Assembly: GCF_035594125.1 (NCBI RefSeq) | Contig: NC_087171.1 | Location: forward strand, 13,854,267-13,918,266 | Source: Scylla paramamosain | Lineage: Eukaryota; Arthropoda; Malacostraca; Decapoda; Portunidae | Length of the DNA: 64,000 bases | Direction: 5' to 3' | Shown here: positions 10,104 through 22,459 of the stretch, piece by piece | Numbering within the stretch: the stretch's first letter is position 1 | Layout: the number at the start of each line of letters is the position of its first letter | Position numbers and translations under genes: made by a program | The notes under the pieces: model-generated | Seen by the model: the letters and a program-made list of their open reading frames with translations, nothing else | What the model was told of the DNA's origin: nothing | The model's database searches: none

Positions 10104-10910
10104 AGGAAGATAATTAGCTTGACTTGCAAGAGAGGAAGAATTAGTTTGACCTGCAAGAGAGAAAGAATTATTTTGACTTGAATTATTTTGACTTGCATGA
10201 GTGAAAAAATGAGTTTGCCCTGTAAGAGAATAAGAATTAATTTGATCTGACCTGCAAGAGAGGAAGAATTAGTTTGACCTGCAAGAGGAAGAATTAGTTT
10301 GACCTGACCTGCAAGAGAGGAAGAATTAGTTTGACCTGCAAGAGTGGAAGAATTAGTTTGACCTGTAAGAGAATAAGAATTAGTTTGACCTGACCTGCAA
10401 GAGAATAAGAATTAGTTTGACCTGACCTGCAAGAGAATAAGAACTAGTTTGACCTGCAAGAGTTGAAGAATTAGTTTGATCTGTAAGATAATATGAATTA
10501 GTTTGACCTGACCTGCAAGAGAATAAGAATTAGTTTGACCTGCAAGGGAGGAAGAATTAGTTTGACCTGCAAGGGAGGAAGAATTATTTTGACCTGCAAG
10601 GGAGGAAGAATTATTTTGACCTGCAAGGGAGGAAGAATTATTTTGACCTGCAAGGGAGGAAGAATTAGTTTGACCTGACCTGCAAGAGAATAAGAATTAG
10701 TTTGACCTGCAAGGGAGGAAGAATTAGTTTGACCTGCAAGGGAGGAAGAATTAGTTTGACCTGCAAGGGAGGAAGAATTAGTTTGACCTGCAAGGGAGGA
10801 AGAATTAGTTTGACCTGCAAGAAAGGAAGAATTAGTTTGACCTGTAAGTGACTTACCGTATAGTCAGTTTGACCTACAAAAAAGAAAAAAGTTTGATCTG
10901 CAAGAAAATA
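10104..10910. repeat. 27/32-bp minisatellite, about 26 units
   Basis: The main unit is ttagtttgacctgcaaggga followed by ggaagaa (27 bp). A second type, 32 bp, duplicates GACCT ('tttgacctgacctgcaagagaataagaa') and is interspersed. Units between about 10526 and 10831 are almost identical. Those at both ends are diverged, and the last two (10832-10910) fade out. Units abut with no spacers. One plus frame is open across the 27-bp units (period SLTCKGGRI) but has no start and is broken by the 32-bp units, so I do not call it coding. On the minus strand each unit reads CTAAT, a pyrimidine tract and TTGCAG/GT. Confidence 0.97.
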
Positions 10911-12056
10911 TTTTTAGTCCTACATGGTTCTTTTACCAGAAAGACGAGAAAAATCTTTCCTCACCTTTTCAAATGCCGCGAGATTTGCCGCCTTCCACCC
11001 GAATATCTTCTTTTACACCTGTGTGACTCCAATCTAATTTTGAGCTTTAAGTTTCGCGATAATTTCTTCAGGACACGCACCAACCGGGTTAAGATGAGTG
11101 AATGCATCTCCCACACAACGCTGAAAAAAAAAAAAAAAACTTAGGACGTGATAAGCATATTAGTGTAGTAAAGAAGTAGTAACACCATTATAATGACGTA
11201 TAAAACCAACCATTCACTTACCGTATGAATGCAGCACGTCCACCACCAGCACCGTCTTTCTTCACCGGCACGAGTTGCCGTCTGGTCACCGTGACAACAG
11301 AAGGGCATTGCTACTCTGGGAAAGACTCGAGGGTATTCATTAATATGTACCTGAAACGCAATGACGATTAGCCGCGCATCCTATCGCCCTAACGCCTAGG
11401 AAACAGTATCTTCACTTTACTATTTTCGAAGGGGTGCTCCAGCGCTGTCTGTCCCACGACGAGACCTGTGATACGGGTACTTACCTGCAGAAAGGAAAGG
11501 AGACAATTAGTAACGTGGCTTAACTTTAACCCATAACTATAACCAAGGCTCAGCAAGTACCTTATTATTAACGAGGCTTGCAAGTCACGTGGCTTTATAA
11601 AGTCAAATACTACCACAACGATAATGACGCTCAACACAAATACCACCGAACATTTCACGCCTATCACTACTTACCAAATCCAACGCTGAGGACTGTAGGG
11701 AAGGAGTAATGAAGTAACGCACACTGATCACTGTGAACCGCGACGCCACGCACACTAACACAGATCATCCGCTCTCGCCCGCCGCTTTCCTTGTAGTAGA
11801 CCGACGATCTCTGGCTGCTGCGGCGTGACCTCGGGCGCTGTTCCAATGTATTGCTGCTCCTTTGGCTAACACACTCCCACCTCACATCCCCACATCCGCA
11901 CCAGAGTATAGGGTCAAAATAAGTTTAGGGACATCGACATACATCTATGCGCTACAAAATTGATGAGGAGAATGTTACGAAATAAATGATATATACCGCT
12001 CGATTTCTTTCCTTGTAATAGTTTCGGATACAGACTTGGAACAATCGAGCGGCTGA
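10911..12056. other. Unique sequence without recognisable gene
   Basis: Short frames at 10848-11144 (plus) and at 11389-11667 and 11667-11885 (minus) have no family I recognise. A 16-base A-run is near 11124. The patch at 11230-11310 is locally GC-rich. Confidence 0.6.
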
Positions 12057-12429
12057 TTGCTTGTTATCCTCACGCCACTCACCCCCCCCTCTCTCCCTCC
12101 CCTCCACCTCCCTCCTTTCCCCAAGTTTTCTTTCATCACCTCACGCCCGTTTTCTATTTTCCATTACAGAGCGAGTATATCTTCCTCAGATTATTTTACT
12201 TCTCGTCGATATGATGCTAACAGAAGCCTTTATGATACAGTCTAATGTCACAGATGACAGCGGGTCTTGTTGGCTTCATTAAAGAACTGCCAATTAAATA
12301 GCCATAAATAAATTAAATAGGTCATAATTATCTACTTGTAGCTACATTGTTTCGTAGTAAGGGAGCTTCCCACATGAAACTTGCACTTGCATTTTCGTTT
12401 GTCCATCCATTTTCTCCCCAAACATGACC

Positions 12430-12693
12430 ATTTTTTTCTTCCTTCCTTCTCCCCTAAACCCAGAGTAGTTTTCCCTTCTCTTTCCTCTCCCTTAAACAGT
12501 AATTTTTCCTTTCCTCTCTCCTCCCTTAAACACAGCGCAGTTCCCTTTCCCCTTCTCCAAAAAGTTTTCCCCCTCCTATCTCCCTCTAAAGAGTTCGAAT
12601 CTCCCTCTCGCCTCTCCCTCCCTTGAACATAGAGTACTCTTTCTCCCTCACTTTCCCCCTACTTTCCACTTGACATAACAGTAATCCTCCCCT
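12430..12693. repeat. Pyrimidine-rich degenerate tandem repeat
   Basis: Units of roughly 35-60 bp share 'tccc-ttaaacacag-gtagtt-tcccttctc'. Landmarks are cctaaacccagagtag (near 12453), cttaaacagtaat (12491), cttaaacacagcgcag (12525), cttgaacatagagtac (12623) and cttgacataacagtaa (12669). The array runs directly into the CCTAA repeats. Confidence 0.65.
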
Positions 12694-12773
12694 TTAACCT
12701 AACCTATCTAATCTTAACCTAATCTAACCTAACCTAACCTAACCTAACCTAACCTGACTTAACCTAACCTAAC
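12694..12773. repeat. Interstitial telomere-type (CCTAA)n
   Basis: About 16 units of CCTAA (TTAGG on the other strand), the canonical telomere repeat of most arthropods, with a perfect core at about 12725-12754 and variant units (CTTAA, TCTAA) at the left. A telomere end would be far longer, so this is interstitial. Confidence 0.93.
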
Positions 12774-13129
12774 GCGTTCCAAATCACGAAACGAGTCTCT
12801 ATTCAAAAGTGTAATGCGGTTTAACGTACTATAAAAGGAAAATGCAAAATATAATGTCATAGAATTTGGTTCCAGTAAGATGCATGGAGATGAGGCGGGT
12901 GATCTTCATGTCATGCGAACAGATATTTCCTTGGCCTTGTTTCTCTTTCTCTTCGTTGTCATTAGTGAGCGTGAGTGAGTCGGTAAGGCAGACGAGACAA
13001 GGCAAGACACGACGCTAACCAAACTTTCTCTGTCAACGTGAATGTCTTCGGGAAAAGAATCACGTGCCAGCTCTGTTCCCTTCTATTTTCTTTTTATTTC
13101 CCTCTTTTTTTTTTCCTTGTAGCCGGTGA

Positions 13130-14040
13130 TTTATTCCTTGCTCTTAAAATTTAAAGGTCATGTTCTGTGCATGTGGTGGAGAATTGCTCTTTGTGGTCTT
13201 TATTTGATTTTTATTTATGTTTATTTGTTTGTTCTTTTTGTGTGTAGTTGGGTTTCGACTCATGTTTCTCGTAAAATTTAAAAGTTGTGTCCATTGTTTT
13301 TAGTGGTGGAGAAATGTTTTGGTGTCCGTTCTTCTTCATTTAAGAATAAGAATATTGTGTTTACTGCTTTTTCGTTTTTTTTTTTTGTTGTAGTTTCGTA
13401 TCTCTTAAAAATCTAAAAGTTGAGGTTATTGTTTTTTGATGAATAATTTTCCACTGTGCCCTTTTTTTCTTTTTTTCCCCCTTTTTTCGTGTTTGTGTGT
13501 AGCTGAGCTTATTCCTTCCTCTTAGGATTTTAAAATTATGTACAATGTCTTTAGTGTAGATTTTTTTTGTCCTCTTTTTGTGTGTGGGGTCTTCATTTAT
13601 ACTGTCTTAAAATTTAAAGGTTGTGTTTAGTGTTTCTGGTGGAGAAATGTATTTTTTATCACCTTGTTTCTCTTTCACGTAAAGCTTATTTTGTGTTTTT
13701 GGTAGAAAATTGTTTTCGCATTATCTTGTTTCTTCTTTCTTAAAATTCAAAGGCGAAGAAATATTTTGTATATATATATTTTCTTGTGTGTGTGTGTCTC
13801 GATTTACCCCATTCCCTTAAAATTTGCAGGTAATTTTTATTATGTATATTCTTTTACAGAAATATTTTTGCACCACATGATATCCTTTTCCTTTATCATT
13901 TAAACATTGGCTTTGGTATAAAAAGTGCACGAAATGTTATTTTTTCTCCACCTTATTTACCTTTCCTTAAAATTCAAGAGCCGTAGTTAGTATATTTGGT
14001 GTAAAAATGTTATTGTGCTGCCTTGTTTGTGTGTACGTGC
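13130..14040. repeat. Highly diverged tandem array (about ten units of 67-132 bp)
   Basis: A core of the type 'ttattcctt-ctcttaaaatttaaaggttgtg', then 'tgttttggtggagaaatgtttt' and 'cttgtttc', recurs at about 13144, 13271, 13403, 13521, 13605, 13672, 13739, 13816, 13894 and 13966. Spacing is irregular and units are far diverged, so automated tandem-repeat callers may miss it. The region is T-rich and has no open frame of note. Confidence 0.65.
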
Positions 14041-14254
14041 TTACGGTGGAGAAGAGGAGTGGAGTCATGGGGACGGGAGGTCGGCGTGGCTGCAGCAGGG
14101 CGTGGCGAGCTGCCGCAGGGGGAAGGCATGTGTGGGATTGACAGGTGATTCCCAAATCATGAGGGAGGAGGAGAAGGACGATTAAGAGGAGGAACAGGAG
14201 CAGGAGAAAGGAAGGAAATGTAAAAGGAAGTGAAGAAAGGAAGAAGGAATACAA

Positions 14255-14256
<2 letters not shown>

Positions 14257-14337
<81 letters not shown>
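14257..14337. repeat. (GA)n microsatellite
   Basis: About 40 units, preceded by an A/G-only stretch (14161-14256). Confidence 0.95.
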
Positions 14338-14339
<2 letters not shown>

Positions 14340-14527
14340 CAGACCGTGATGACTTATCTCTCTCAATAAATTATGCTGGTCTAATTTCCTTCTGGGGAAA
14401 TACTTTTTAAGGTTCAATTTGGCCGTCCTGGAATTACTGGGTAAGTATGATTTATAATTGAGGTGTTTGTGAATGCGATGTGTGAGAGTAAAGAGATTGT
14501 TTTGTACGAGAGAAACGTGTTGGATTT

Positions 14528-14533
<6 letters not shown>

Positions 14534-14588
<55 letters not shown>
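14534..14588. repeat. (GT)n microsatellite
   Basis: About 27 units; 14589-15060 then holds a 16-18-base T-run near 14718 and no recognisable gene. Confidence 0.95.
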
Positions 14589-14591
<3 letters not shown>

Positions 14592-15061
14592 AATGCAATG
14601 CAAGATTTTTCCAGTGATGTATGTACGAGTAAACACGAACCTAACCTAAACTCACCCCGGAGGAATGAGTGCCTTACGCTGACGGCTTGTGAGGGCAACA
14701 CTTCTCAAACATCTCCCTTTTTTTTTTTTTTTTTACTCCAGACAAACTCCCGCAAACCCTGTGGCCCCGTAATGTGCCCGCAGTCCCCACGCAATGGCTC
14801 ACTGCTGCCCCCGTGGTCCCGCAGTGTCAGTATCAGCGGTGAAATAACGAAACTTTTCCACCTGTACCAGTGTTTCAACGTGCGGGACTATTCCAACACC
14901 TCTTAAACTTCCATCTCTAATACACCTCATGACTTTACTCTCTGCGGGATTCAATTTCAACTTCCTCCTCCTCTCGCACGCATCCTTCCAAACGCTGTGT
15001 GATTATGGGTAGCTGTTTTGTTTTGTTTTGGTTTTGTTTCCTTGCTGTTCATGCTGATTAC

Positions 15062-15157
15062 GATGATGGGTGGTGGTAGTAGTGGTGGTGGTGGTAGGAA
15101 TATTGATGATGGTGATGATGGTGGTGATTATGATAGTAGTAGTAGTAGTAGGAATGT

Positions 15158-15194
<37 letters not shown>

Positions 15195-15220
15195 GCTACT
15201 ACTAATGATAATAACAATAT
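15062..15220. repeat. Compound trinucleotide tract (GGT/GAT/TAG/CTA)
   Basis: (GGT/GAT)-rich from 15068, (TAG)n at 15133-15151, then (CTA)n at 15158-15204. Glycine, valine, threonine and leucine homopolymer frames here are artefacts. Confidence 0.92.
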
Positions 15221-15680
15221 GTACCTTCTGTTGCCGCTGTCACTGCCACTGTAACTACTGATTATACTCCTCATTGGTTTCAGAGACGTTCTATAATATT
15301 TCTAAAACACGTACCCTACCTCTTATGAAAGTATTCCTCGGTTTATTTTATGGGAGCAAGGACAGAGCGTTTCGTATCATATTTTTCTGAGGCTTGCCTG
15401 TAACCGTTTCCCAGTCTCCTTTCTATATAGAACGAAGACGGACTCAGCACACACACAGAGAAGGAGAAGAAGAAAAAAAAAATATGGTCTTGCTGCATCT
15501 CGAGGTAAAACTTCCCGATTTATCTCGGTTCCTATTCTTTGGTGGGTGAATGTGGGGAGCGGCATGAATGGAAGCCTGTCCATATATACCCTCCACTTGG
15601 CGAGGCGCAGGAGCTTAGGAATTCTTGGTGGTAAGGTGAACATGGTTGCCACTACACCATCTTGCCCACGATTCTGCTGG

Positions 15681-16054
<374 letters not shown>

Positions 16055-16489
16055 TGTCAATACTAATAATGGTGACAGTGATGACGAAGCGACAGTTGAT
16101 ATGAACATGTCTTTAAACACGCGGGCATGGCGGGGTAAAGAATGATTTCTGCTTTAATATATGATCTTTCACAGCCAGCAAAAAAGAGAGATAAAAAAAA
16201 TAAAAAGGGCTGCATTTCCAGTTTTCACTAAAATGGACTATTTTCTTTGAATTTTAATGAGCTTGCGCTGACGTGGTGCATTGCTTCTGTTTGCTTCCTT
16301 CTTTCCCGCTGGCTTTTACTTCTGCGTTTTATTTATTTTTTCATTCTCGCTTTCTTTTTCATGTTCCTTGGTGCAGGGCTGCTGTTTATTTCCTTTCCTT
16401 TCACGTTCTTTTTGTTCAGTGTTCCCATTGGTCTCTTTATATCCTTTTATATCCTTCCTCCCCTCCTCCTTCGTTGCTTTGATATGAAG

Positions 16490-16491
<2 letters not shown>

Positions 16492-16556
<65 letters not shown>

Positions 16557-16577
16557 TGTGTGTGTGTGAGTGTGTGT
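16492..16577. repeat. (GT)n microsatellite
   Basis: About 43 units with TATG and GAGT interruptions near the end. Confidence 0.95.
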
Positions 16578-17560
16578 ACAGGCTTACATGAACCATACAT
16601 CCCAACCACGCAAGATAGTCTTACCAGTAATTCAAGGCGTGCATACCTCTCTCCCTCACGTGTCTGCTTGAATGCTGGAATTATGTCCCTGATGTGTTTA
16701 GTTCCAGCGGCAAAGACACTAGATAGATCGCCCCGCTGTCAGCCACCACGTAATTACCTACCTAATCCCTGCCCTGGTTCTCCTCCCCTCGTTGTATGTC
16801 CCTTACACTACGCCATTTGAGCGTATCGTATGTACAAGTTGGAAAATATAGCGAGTTGTTTCTTTTTCTCTTTATTTCCTCTCTTCTTCCTGTCTTCCTC
16901 TGTTCTATCTCATTTGTCCTTTCTCCACCATCATCTCGTTCTTAGTACCTCCCTTTCCCTCATATTGTCGGATTTCGAGGGAAGAGGAAATGAAAGGATC
17001 AGGGAGATGATGCTAGGAGGGAAGAGTAAAAGAGGAAGAAGGGAGAAGAGAAAATAAGAAAGGGAGAAGTTAGTCACAAGAGAAAAGTTAAAGAGTAGAA
17101 GAGAGGAGGGAAAGAGGAAGGGGAGGAAAAGCTTGAGAAGAAAGAAGAGGAGAAAGAAGGAGAGCGGAGGAGGAAAGGGAGGAGAGAGGGGGATATGTAC
17201 ACTATATCAGAAAGCAGGCTAATTTCATCCACGTATACATAAAGCAATTAAATAAATCAAACAGCGGAGTTTTTAGCAGCGTATTTGTGAATGAATGCCG
17301 TTGTGTTATTAATTCAGTTCAGGATTGGCTGTCCGTTGCTTCTGCTACTGGCGCTGGTGCTGCTGCTGCTGAATCTGTCTGGCTGTGTGAATGAGTGAGT
17401 GAGTGATTGAGTGAGTGAGACGCTGCGAAAATATTTGAACACGTAACAGTGAGAGATCGACGTAGCGAAGATTGAAAAGAAGAATAATGTGTTGCCCTCT
17501 CTAGCATTCCTCATTGCTCTGTACTCCATTGATTGGCTTACTAACAGGTGTCATATGCAG
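16578..17560. other. Unique sequence with homopurine patch, no recognisable gene
   Basis: Positions 16975-17195 are almost purely A/G on the plus strand, and (GAGT)n-like units are at 17390-17420. No frame resembles a known protein. Confidence 0.6.
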
Positions 17561-17575
17561 GTATGTGTGTGTGTA

Positions 17576-17654
<79 letters not shown>
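17561..17654. repeat. (GT)n microsatellite
   Basis: About 45 units, interrupted by TATG near both ends. Confidence 0.95.
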
Positions 17655-17842
17655 TTGCCTCTATTTATGCCATATTTTTGTGTGATGTGAAAGGAAATTG
17701 ATGGAAGGAGAGGGAGAAAGAGAGAGATAGTGGAGAGAATTTATGGTGCTAATGGTGCAGTGAAATTCGTGTTTTGGTACCAGCTCCATGTGATTCAGGC
17801 TGTAGCAATTATCCGAGGTTGGGTAATTAAGGCTACCTGACA

Positions 17843-17845
<3 letters not shown>

Positions 17846-17933
<88 letters not shown>
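17846..17933. repeat. (GA)n microsatellite
   Basis: About 43 units, uninterrupted. Confidence 0.95.
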
Positions 17934-17936
<3 letters not shown>

Positions 17937-19090
17937 TGAATGGAGATAAGAGGGAACAGACTGGAAGACAAATATAAAGTCTATCAAGTTGAGACAAATA
18001 GACAAACAGGCGGATAAACCAACAGATAGACAGACAGAATAACTACTTGATTGACTGATTAAATATTTGGGACTTTAGCAGCGAAATCATGTTGCGCATG
18101 TCAAAGAGTATAGATTCCAAAAATAACAATTTAACAATAAAAAGAAAGGTATGAATCGAGTCAACAATAAAATAAGACTTGCCAATTAATTCCAGGGATT
18201 CACTGTTGATTTTATCCTGCTGATATTGTCAGAATTCATTTCCACCCGTTGTCTGTATGTATGTCGCAGTGACTTATTTGGAATCATAAAGTGAATAAGG
18301 ATAGGAGGTGAATAAAATGAAAACGTGAACACAGAGACGAGCATATCAACAAAGGAACAGGAAAGTAACAGAGCTCGAATTGGTTCACAACGAAGTTACC
18401 TGTAGGAGGAGACTGCACTCTATTCTTTATATTGATTACCAGGTGGAGTAGTGGAGCAGCAAAGCGAGAAATTCCCTGTATCCTCTCCTCCCTCCAGCAT
18501 ACAGCCTGCGGGAAATACATAAAAAAAAAAGAAAAAAAAACAGCGTACGTATATATTGCAAACGGTAGTTATTGAATGTTTCCTTGAATATTGAGTAATG
18601 AATTAGTTTATGGTTTATTTTCGTTTGTTTCTCCGCCAGTGGAATGTTACAGCTTGGAGGCTTAGATGTTTTTGTTTTATCTTGAATATCTCTGTTAGAA
18701 AATAGGTCAACGCCGTTTAGTTGAGTCTTCGTAGCTGTGATGTAAATAATTCAGTTGCGTTCGTCTGAGATAAAGCAGATAATCAACCGAACTGTCTGCT
18801 GCATTTAGTCGTACGAAGTAATGTTCACTACGACTTTTATCTTTCCCCTTTGAAGTTCTAAGTGTAGTTTCCTTTCTGGTCAATATACTTACTAGGAACT
18901 GCATTTTTCCTCTATACCATTGTTCAGTACGGTTGCAGTCTCTTCTCTGATTGGTTCGCGTAACTTGGAATTGTGTCTTTCTCTTGTGTTACTTTTTAGA
19001 CGTAGCTCCCTTTTATGTCGGTGAGTTGTTCCTCTGGCAGATGTCACTGTTCACTTACGTCTACCTGAAGTTCTTCCTCCCTAAGGTAAA
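17934..19090. other. Unique sequence without recognisable gene
   Basis: Short GATA/GACA-like units are at 18000-18040 and A-runs near 18520-18540. The frames at 18284-18520 and 18707-18904 (minus) and 18951-19148 (plus) match nothing I know. Confidence 0.6.
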
Positions 19091-19334
19091 TCTCTCCCAC
19101 GAATATTTCACTTCAAAGATTTCTCCCTTAATTGTTCCCCCATGCTAAATTAGATTAGGAACACAACTTAAGAGGGCAGTAGGAGAAATTGAAAGAACCT
19201 TACAGTATTTCCCCTGGACAATATTTCACCTCGAAAATTTCTCCTTTAATTATTCCCTCATGATTCATTAGGTTAGGAACATAAGAAAGAAACATTAGAG
19301 GCTAGGAGGAGGAACTGACAGAACCTAACATTAT
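19091..19334. repeat. 118-bp direct duplication (two copies)
   Basis: Copy 1 (19091-19208) and copy 2 (19209-19334) share 'aatatttcac-tc-aa-atttctcc', 'ttaatt-ttcccccatg', 'ta-attaggaaca' and 'ctta-a-tatttcccc'. The offset between the aatatttca landmarks (19102 and 19220) is exactly 118. Confidence 0.75.
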
Positions 19335-20760
19335 TTCCCCAGGAGAAGAGAGATCCGGCAGTATTTATTGACGGAAAGCCCACAATCTTGCTGCTCCTCC
19401 TTCCACCTTTTCTCCTTCATTTCCGCAAAGGATAAATAAACTCTGATATAGTGTTTAGCTTTATTTCTATTTATATACACGTCTTGGATCTCATAACTCC
19501 TCGACACTTGCTCCTTTTTACATCTTTCCCTCTTTTCTTAATAACCCACCCAGAATATTTGGTCCACCACTCCCGTATATGATAAACTCTGAAATGATTT
19601 CTATTTTTATTTCCTTTACTTTCATATGCGGAATTTCCAGAATCCTCCCTTTCACGATACTTATTTCTCCACCTACCTGCTGTGGCTTTGAATAGCAACT
19701 CAGTGTATGGGAGAGATGCAAGGCTCCCTCCTGATAAGCAATCTATCAGACGGCGAATAGATATACCTCGTCCTGCTGTTCATTTTCTTGCACACTCAGC
19801 CAAATCATTACTCGAATATTCTAGCGCAGGCTCGTAATCTCTGTCTTCTATCTTTCTAATTTTAAACTCAACCAGAAACTTCACTCCAGATAAGTTTGAT
19901 TCAGCTCCATTCTTACTCGTTTTCTCTCCCAAATCCTTAACCTAATCATTTCCGTTGATCTGCAATATGATATGCGTGTACATAGCTTGTTATATCTATA
20001 TTCTGTTTCCTTTTAACCCTTTCACTGTGGTATGCAGCTATTCACAGCAGTAAAAGCAATGTATGGAACCTTTATAAGCATCTACAAGAAATAAGGGGAT
20101 AAGAAAACATAGTACAGTGTTTGGCTGTAGAACAAGAAAAGATGTTTCAGTGTGGCTAATAATTAAGGAAAGGTGTGCAGAATATTAGTGAATGGGTTAA
20201 CTACTTCAGGTCTGTAGAGAAGGACGGACTACCTAGATTATCTTATGAACTATGACAGCGTCTTGAAATGAGTCTTTCCTGGCAGTGTGGCTATGAAGAC
20301 ACTAGAGGTGATTTATGTATTTATGAGTAATTTCTCTCTTCAGGTTCCCATGTGAAAGCCTAACAGGATTCCTTTCGTCTTAAATAAAAATAGGCTTGTG
20401 TGTTCGGATCATATATAGGTAAACCTTCATCTAGTCTTTTACACACACACACACACTGAAATGTTCCCGTCTCGCAGCCTTGTGACTCTCAGCCAGCGTG
20501 AAGTTAATGATGTTACGAGTGTTTTCGCCACCAGAGTTGTTATTAATGGCGTATTGGGTGGAGGGCTGTCGGCGGGGAGTCAGTTATCAGCAGCGGCGGT
20601 GTGTTAGGGTTGTCGCTGGTATTGTTTACAGTTGCATTGTTGATAATTCTTCATTTTTGTTCTGGATATGGCGATGAAATACTTTTTTTTTTGTCTACAT
20701 ATTTATTTACTTATTTATTATTATTTTTTTTATAAGGTTACTAGGTTTTGTAACGGGAGA
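19335..20760. other. Unique sequence without recognisable gene
   Basis: Only short frames, a small (CA)n near 20442-20456 and a G/C-richer patch at 20470-20620. No homology recognised on either strand. Confidence 0.6.

Positions 20761-20790
<30 letters not shown>
20761..20790. repeat. (GT)n microsatellite
   Basis: Fifteen units. Confidence 0.93.
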
Positions 20791-20792
<2 letters not shown>

Positions 20793-21580
20793 GGAATAGT
20801 TGGTATTAAGTCATGCGAGATTGGTTCTGAAACAGTATGGTGATGGTAATGGGGAGGGAACAATTTGTCATCATCACGCCACGTTTAGTCACCCCGTTTG
20901 AATGAAGACACCTCCCGCCACTCCTCTTTTTTACCTATAATTACCCTATTTAACTTCCCTTATGGCGTATTGTATCATTCCTAAGTATTCGTGGTTATTT
21001 TCAAACAATATTTCTCACATATAATGCTGAGTACAGTAACTCCTAGGATAATTAGCGATTCAGTCAATTAGACAATCAGTATTTTCCCGCCATGAGCGTC
21101 TGGTGGACAGCGCGCCGGCACTGTGTTGAGTACACGTGTCTGGTGTCGAGGAAGACTATCATTAATTTGCTTGTATTAGTGATATTTCAAGCTTTCCGGA
21201 ATACTTCTTCTGTTCAGCAAGGAGGTGAGTGTGTGATGGGTGTTGCAGGACGCTGGGAAAGAGGCTGGAGGTGGAGAAATGGTGTTTATTTTGGTGTTAT
21301 TGTAATGAGTAGCGGATGCTGAGCGCGCTTGAGGGCTAGGCTGGAGCACTGGTGGCGGGCAGGGGGACTAGCTATCCTCCCCCCCCCCGCCCCCTGCTTG
21401 TTTCTCGGGGATCACATGTCACTTCCACATCATCATTTTCTCGTTATTTGTCGAGTGTTTCCCTCAAATGTTTCAGTGCTTGTTCCTGGGTAGTGCATCA
21501 ATTGTCTTGTTACTTGACACTTCCCCTACCCCGCCTTCATTTCCTTCTTTCCCCACCCTCTCCCTCCCTCCCTCCCCTCT

Positions 21581-21662
21581 GTTAGGTAATAGACACGTTC
21601 ACACAAATGAAATATGGTGAATAGTTAACTTTGCTTACCTGTCTCTTTCTGTCGCTTCACCT
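21581..21662. repeat. 82-bp direct repeat, copy 1
   Basis: Identical to 22378-22459 except at three positions (79 of 82). On the minus strand it reads GTGAAGCGACAGAAAGAGAC then AG/GTAAGC, a near-consensus 5' splice site. Flanks of the two copies are not related. Confidence 0.95.
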
Positions 21663-22069
21663 GCATTTGTGTTTTCAGTCAAAATACATGAAGTAAATAA
21701 AGTTAACCGTACTAACAATTCCGTGTCACGTACAATAACGAAACTGGCATAAATCAATGTAGGACGCACTGTTGCCTTGCCGTAAATGCGAAAATCTTTG
21801 GGAGGCGAATCTGATAGGGATGTAATAGCGCCGAGAGTAAAGTGTTGTATTAATTTTCGCTGACATCCCAAAATTCAGCCTGTTTGGTGTGAAAAATGAG
21901 ATGGACAGACAGACGGACAGGCAGGCAGGCAGATAGAGCGCTCTGTGTAGTGCATATGTCTGTTTTATGGCTGTACATCGTGTAGTTTTTACTTGTCTTT
22001 CACTTAATTCCCTCTCTCCACTATTCTGCTTTTATATGAATGAACTCTGTTTCCTTTTGTTTATGTGTT

Positions 22070-22071
<2 letters not shown>

Positions 22072-22139
<68 letters not shown>

Positions 22140-22163
22140 CCTACTTATTAATTTAATCCATCT

Positions 22164-22252
<89 letters not shown>
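22072..22252. repeat. (CT)n then (CA)n microsatellites
   Basis: (CT)n at 22072-22137 and (AC)n at 22166-22252, between the two 82-bp repeats. Confidence 0.95.
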
Positions 22253-22253
<1 letters not shown>

Positions 22254-22377
22254 CTATCCATCGAAATACTTTTATTTTATCTTTGAATTTCGTGAGACGT
22301 TCTTTTAGGTTTACAGGGATGATTAACACTTAGTTCAAGAGTGCGTTGTTTTTGTTTAGTTCTGCATGTCTCCTACT

Positions 22378-22459
22378 GTTACGTAATAGACACGTTCACA
22401 CGAATGAAATATGGTGAATTGTTAACTTTGCTTACCTGTCTCTTTCTGTCGCTTCACCT
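22378..22459. repeat. 82-bp direct repeat, copy 2
   Basis: Second copy, 797 bp downstream of the first in the same orientation. It keeps the minus-strand CAG/GTAAGC site. The reading frame entering that site differs between copies in the neighbouring sequence, which weakens a duplicated-exon reading. Confidence 0.95.

Noticed and set aside
10104..10910. CRISPR-like array of about 27-bp repeats
   Set aside because: The units abut with no unique spacers, and the context is eukaryotic; this is a minisatellite.
20470..20640. GC-rich patch as a promoter/CpG island
   Set aside because: Too short, with no TATA/Inr arrangement or downstream frame that would support it.
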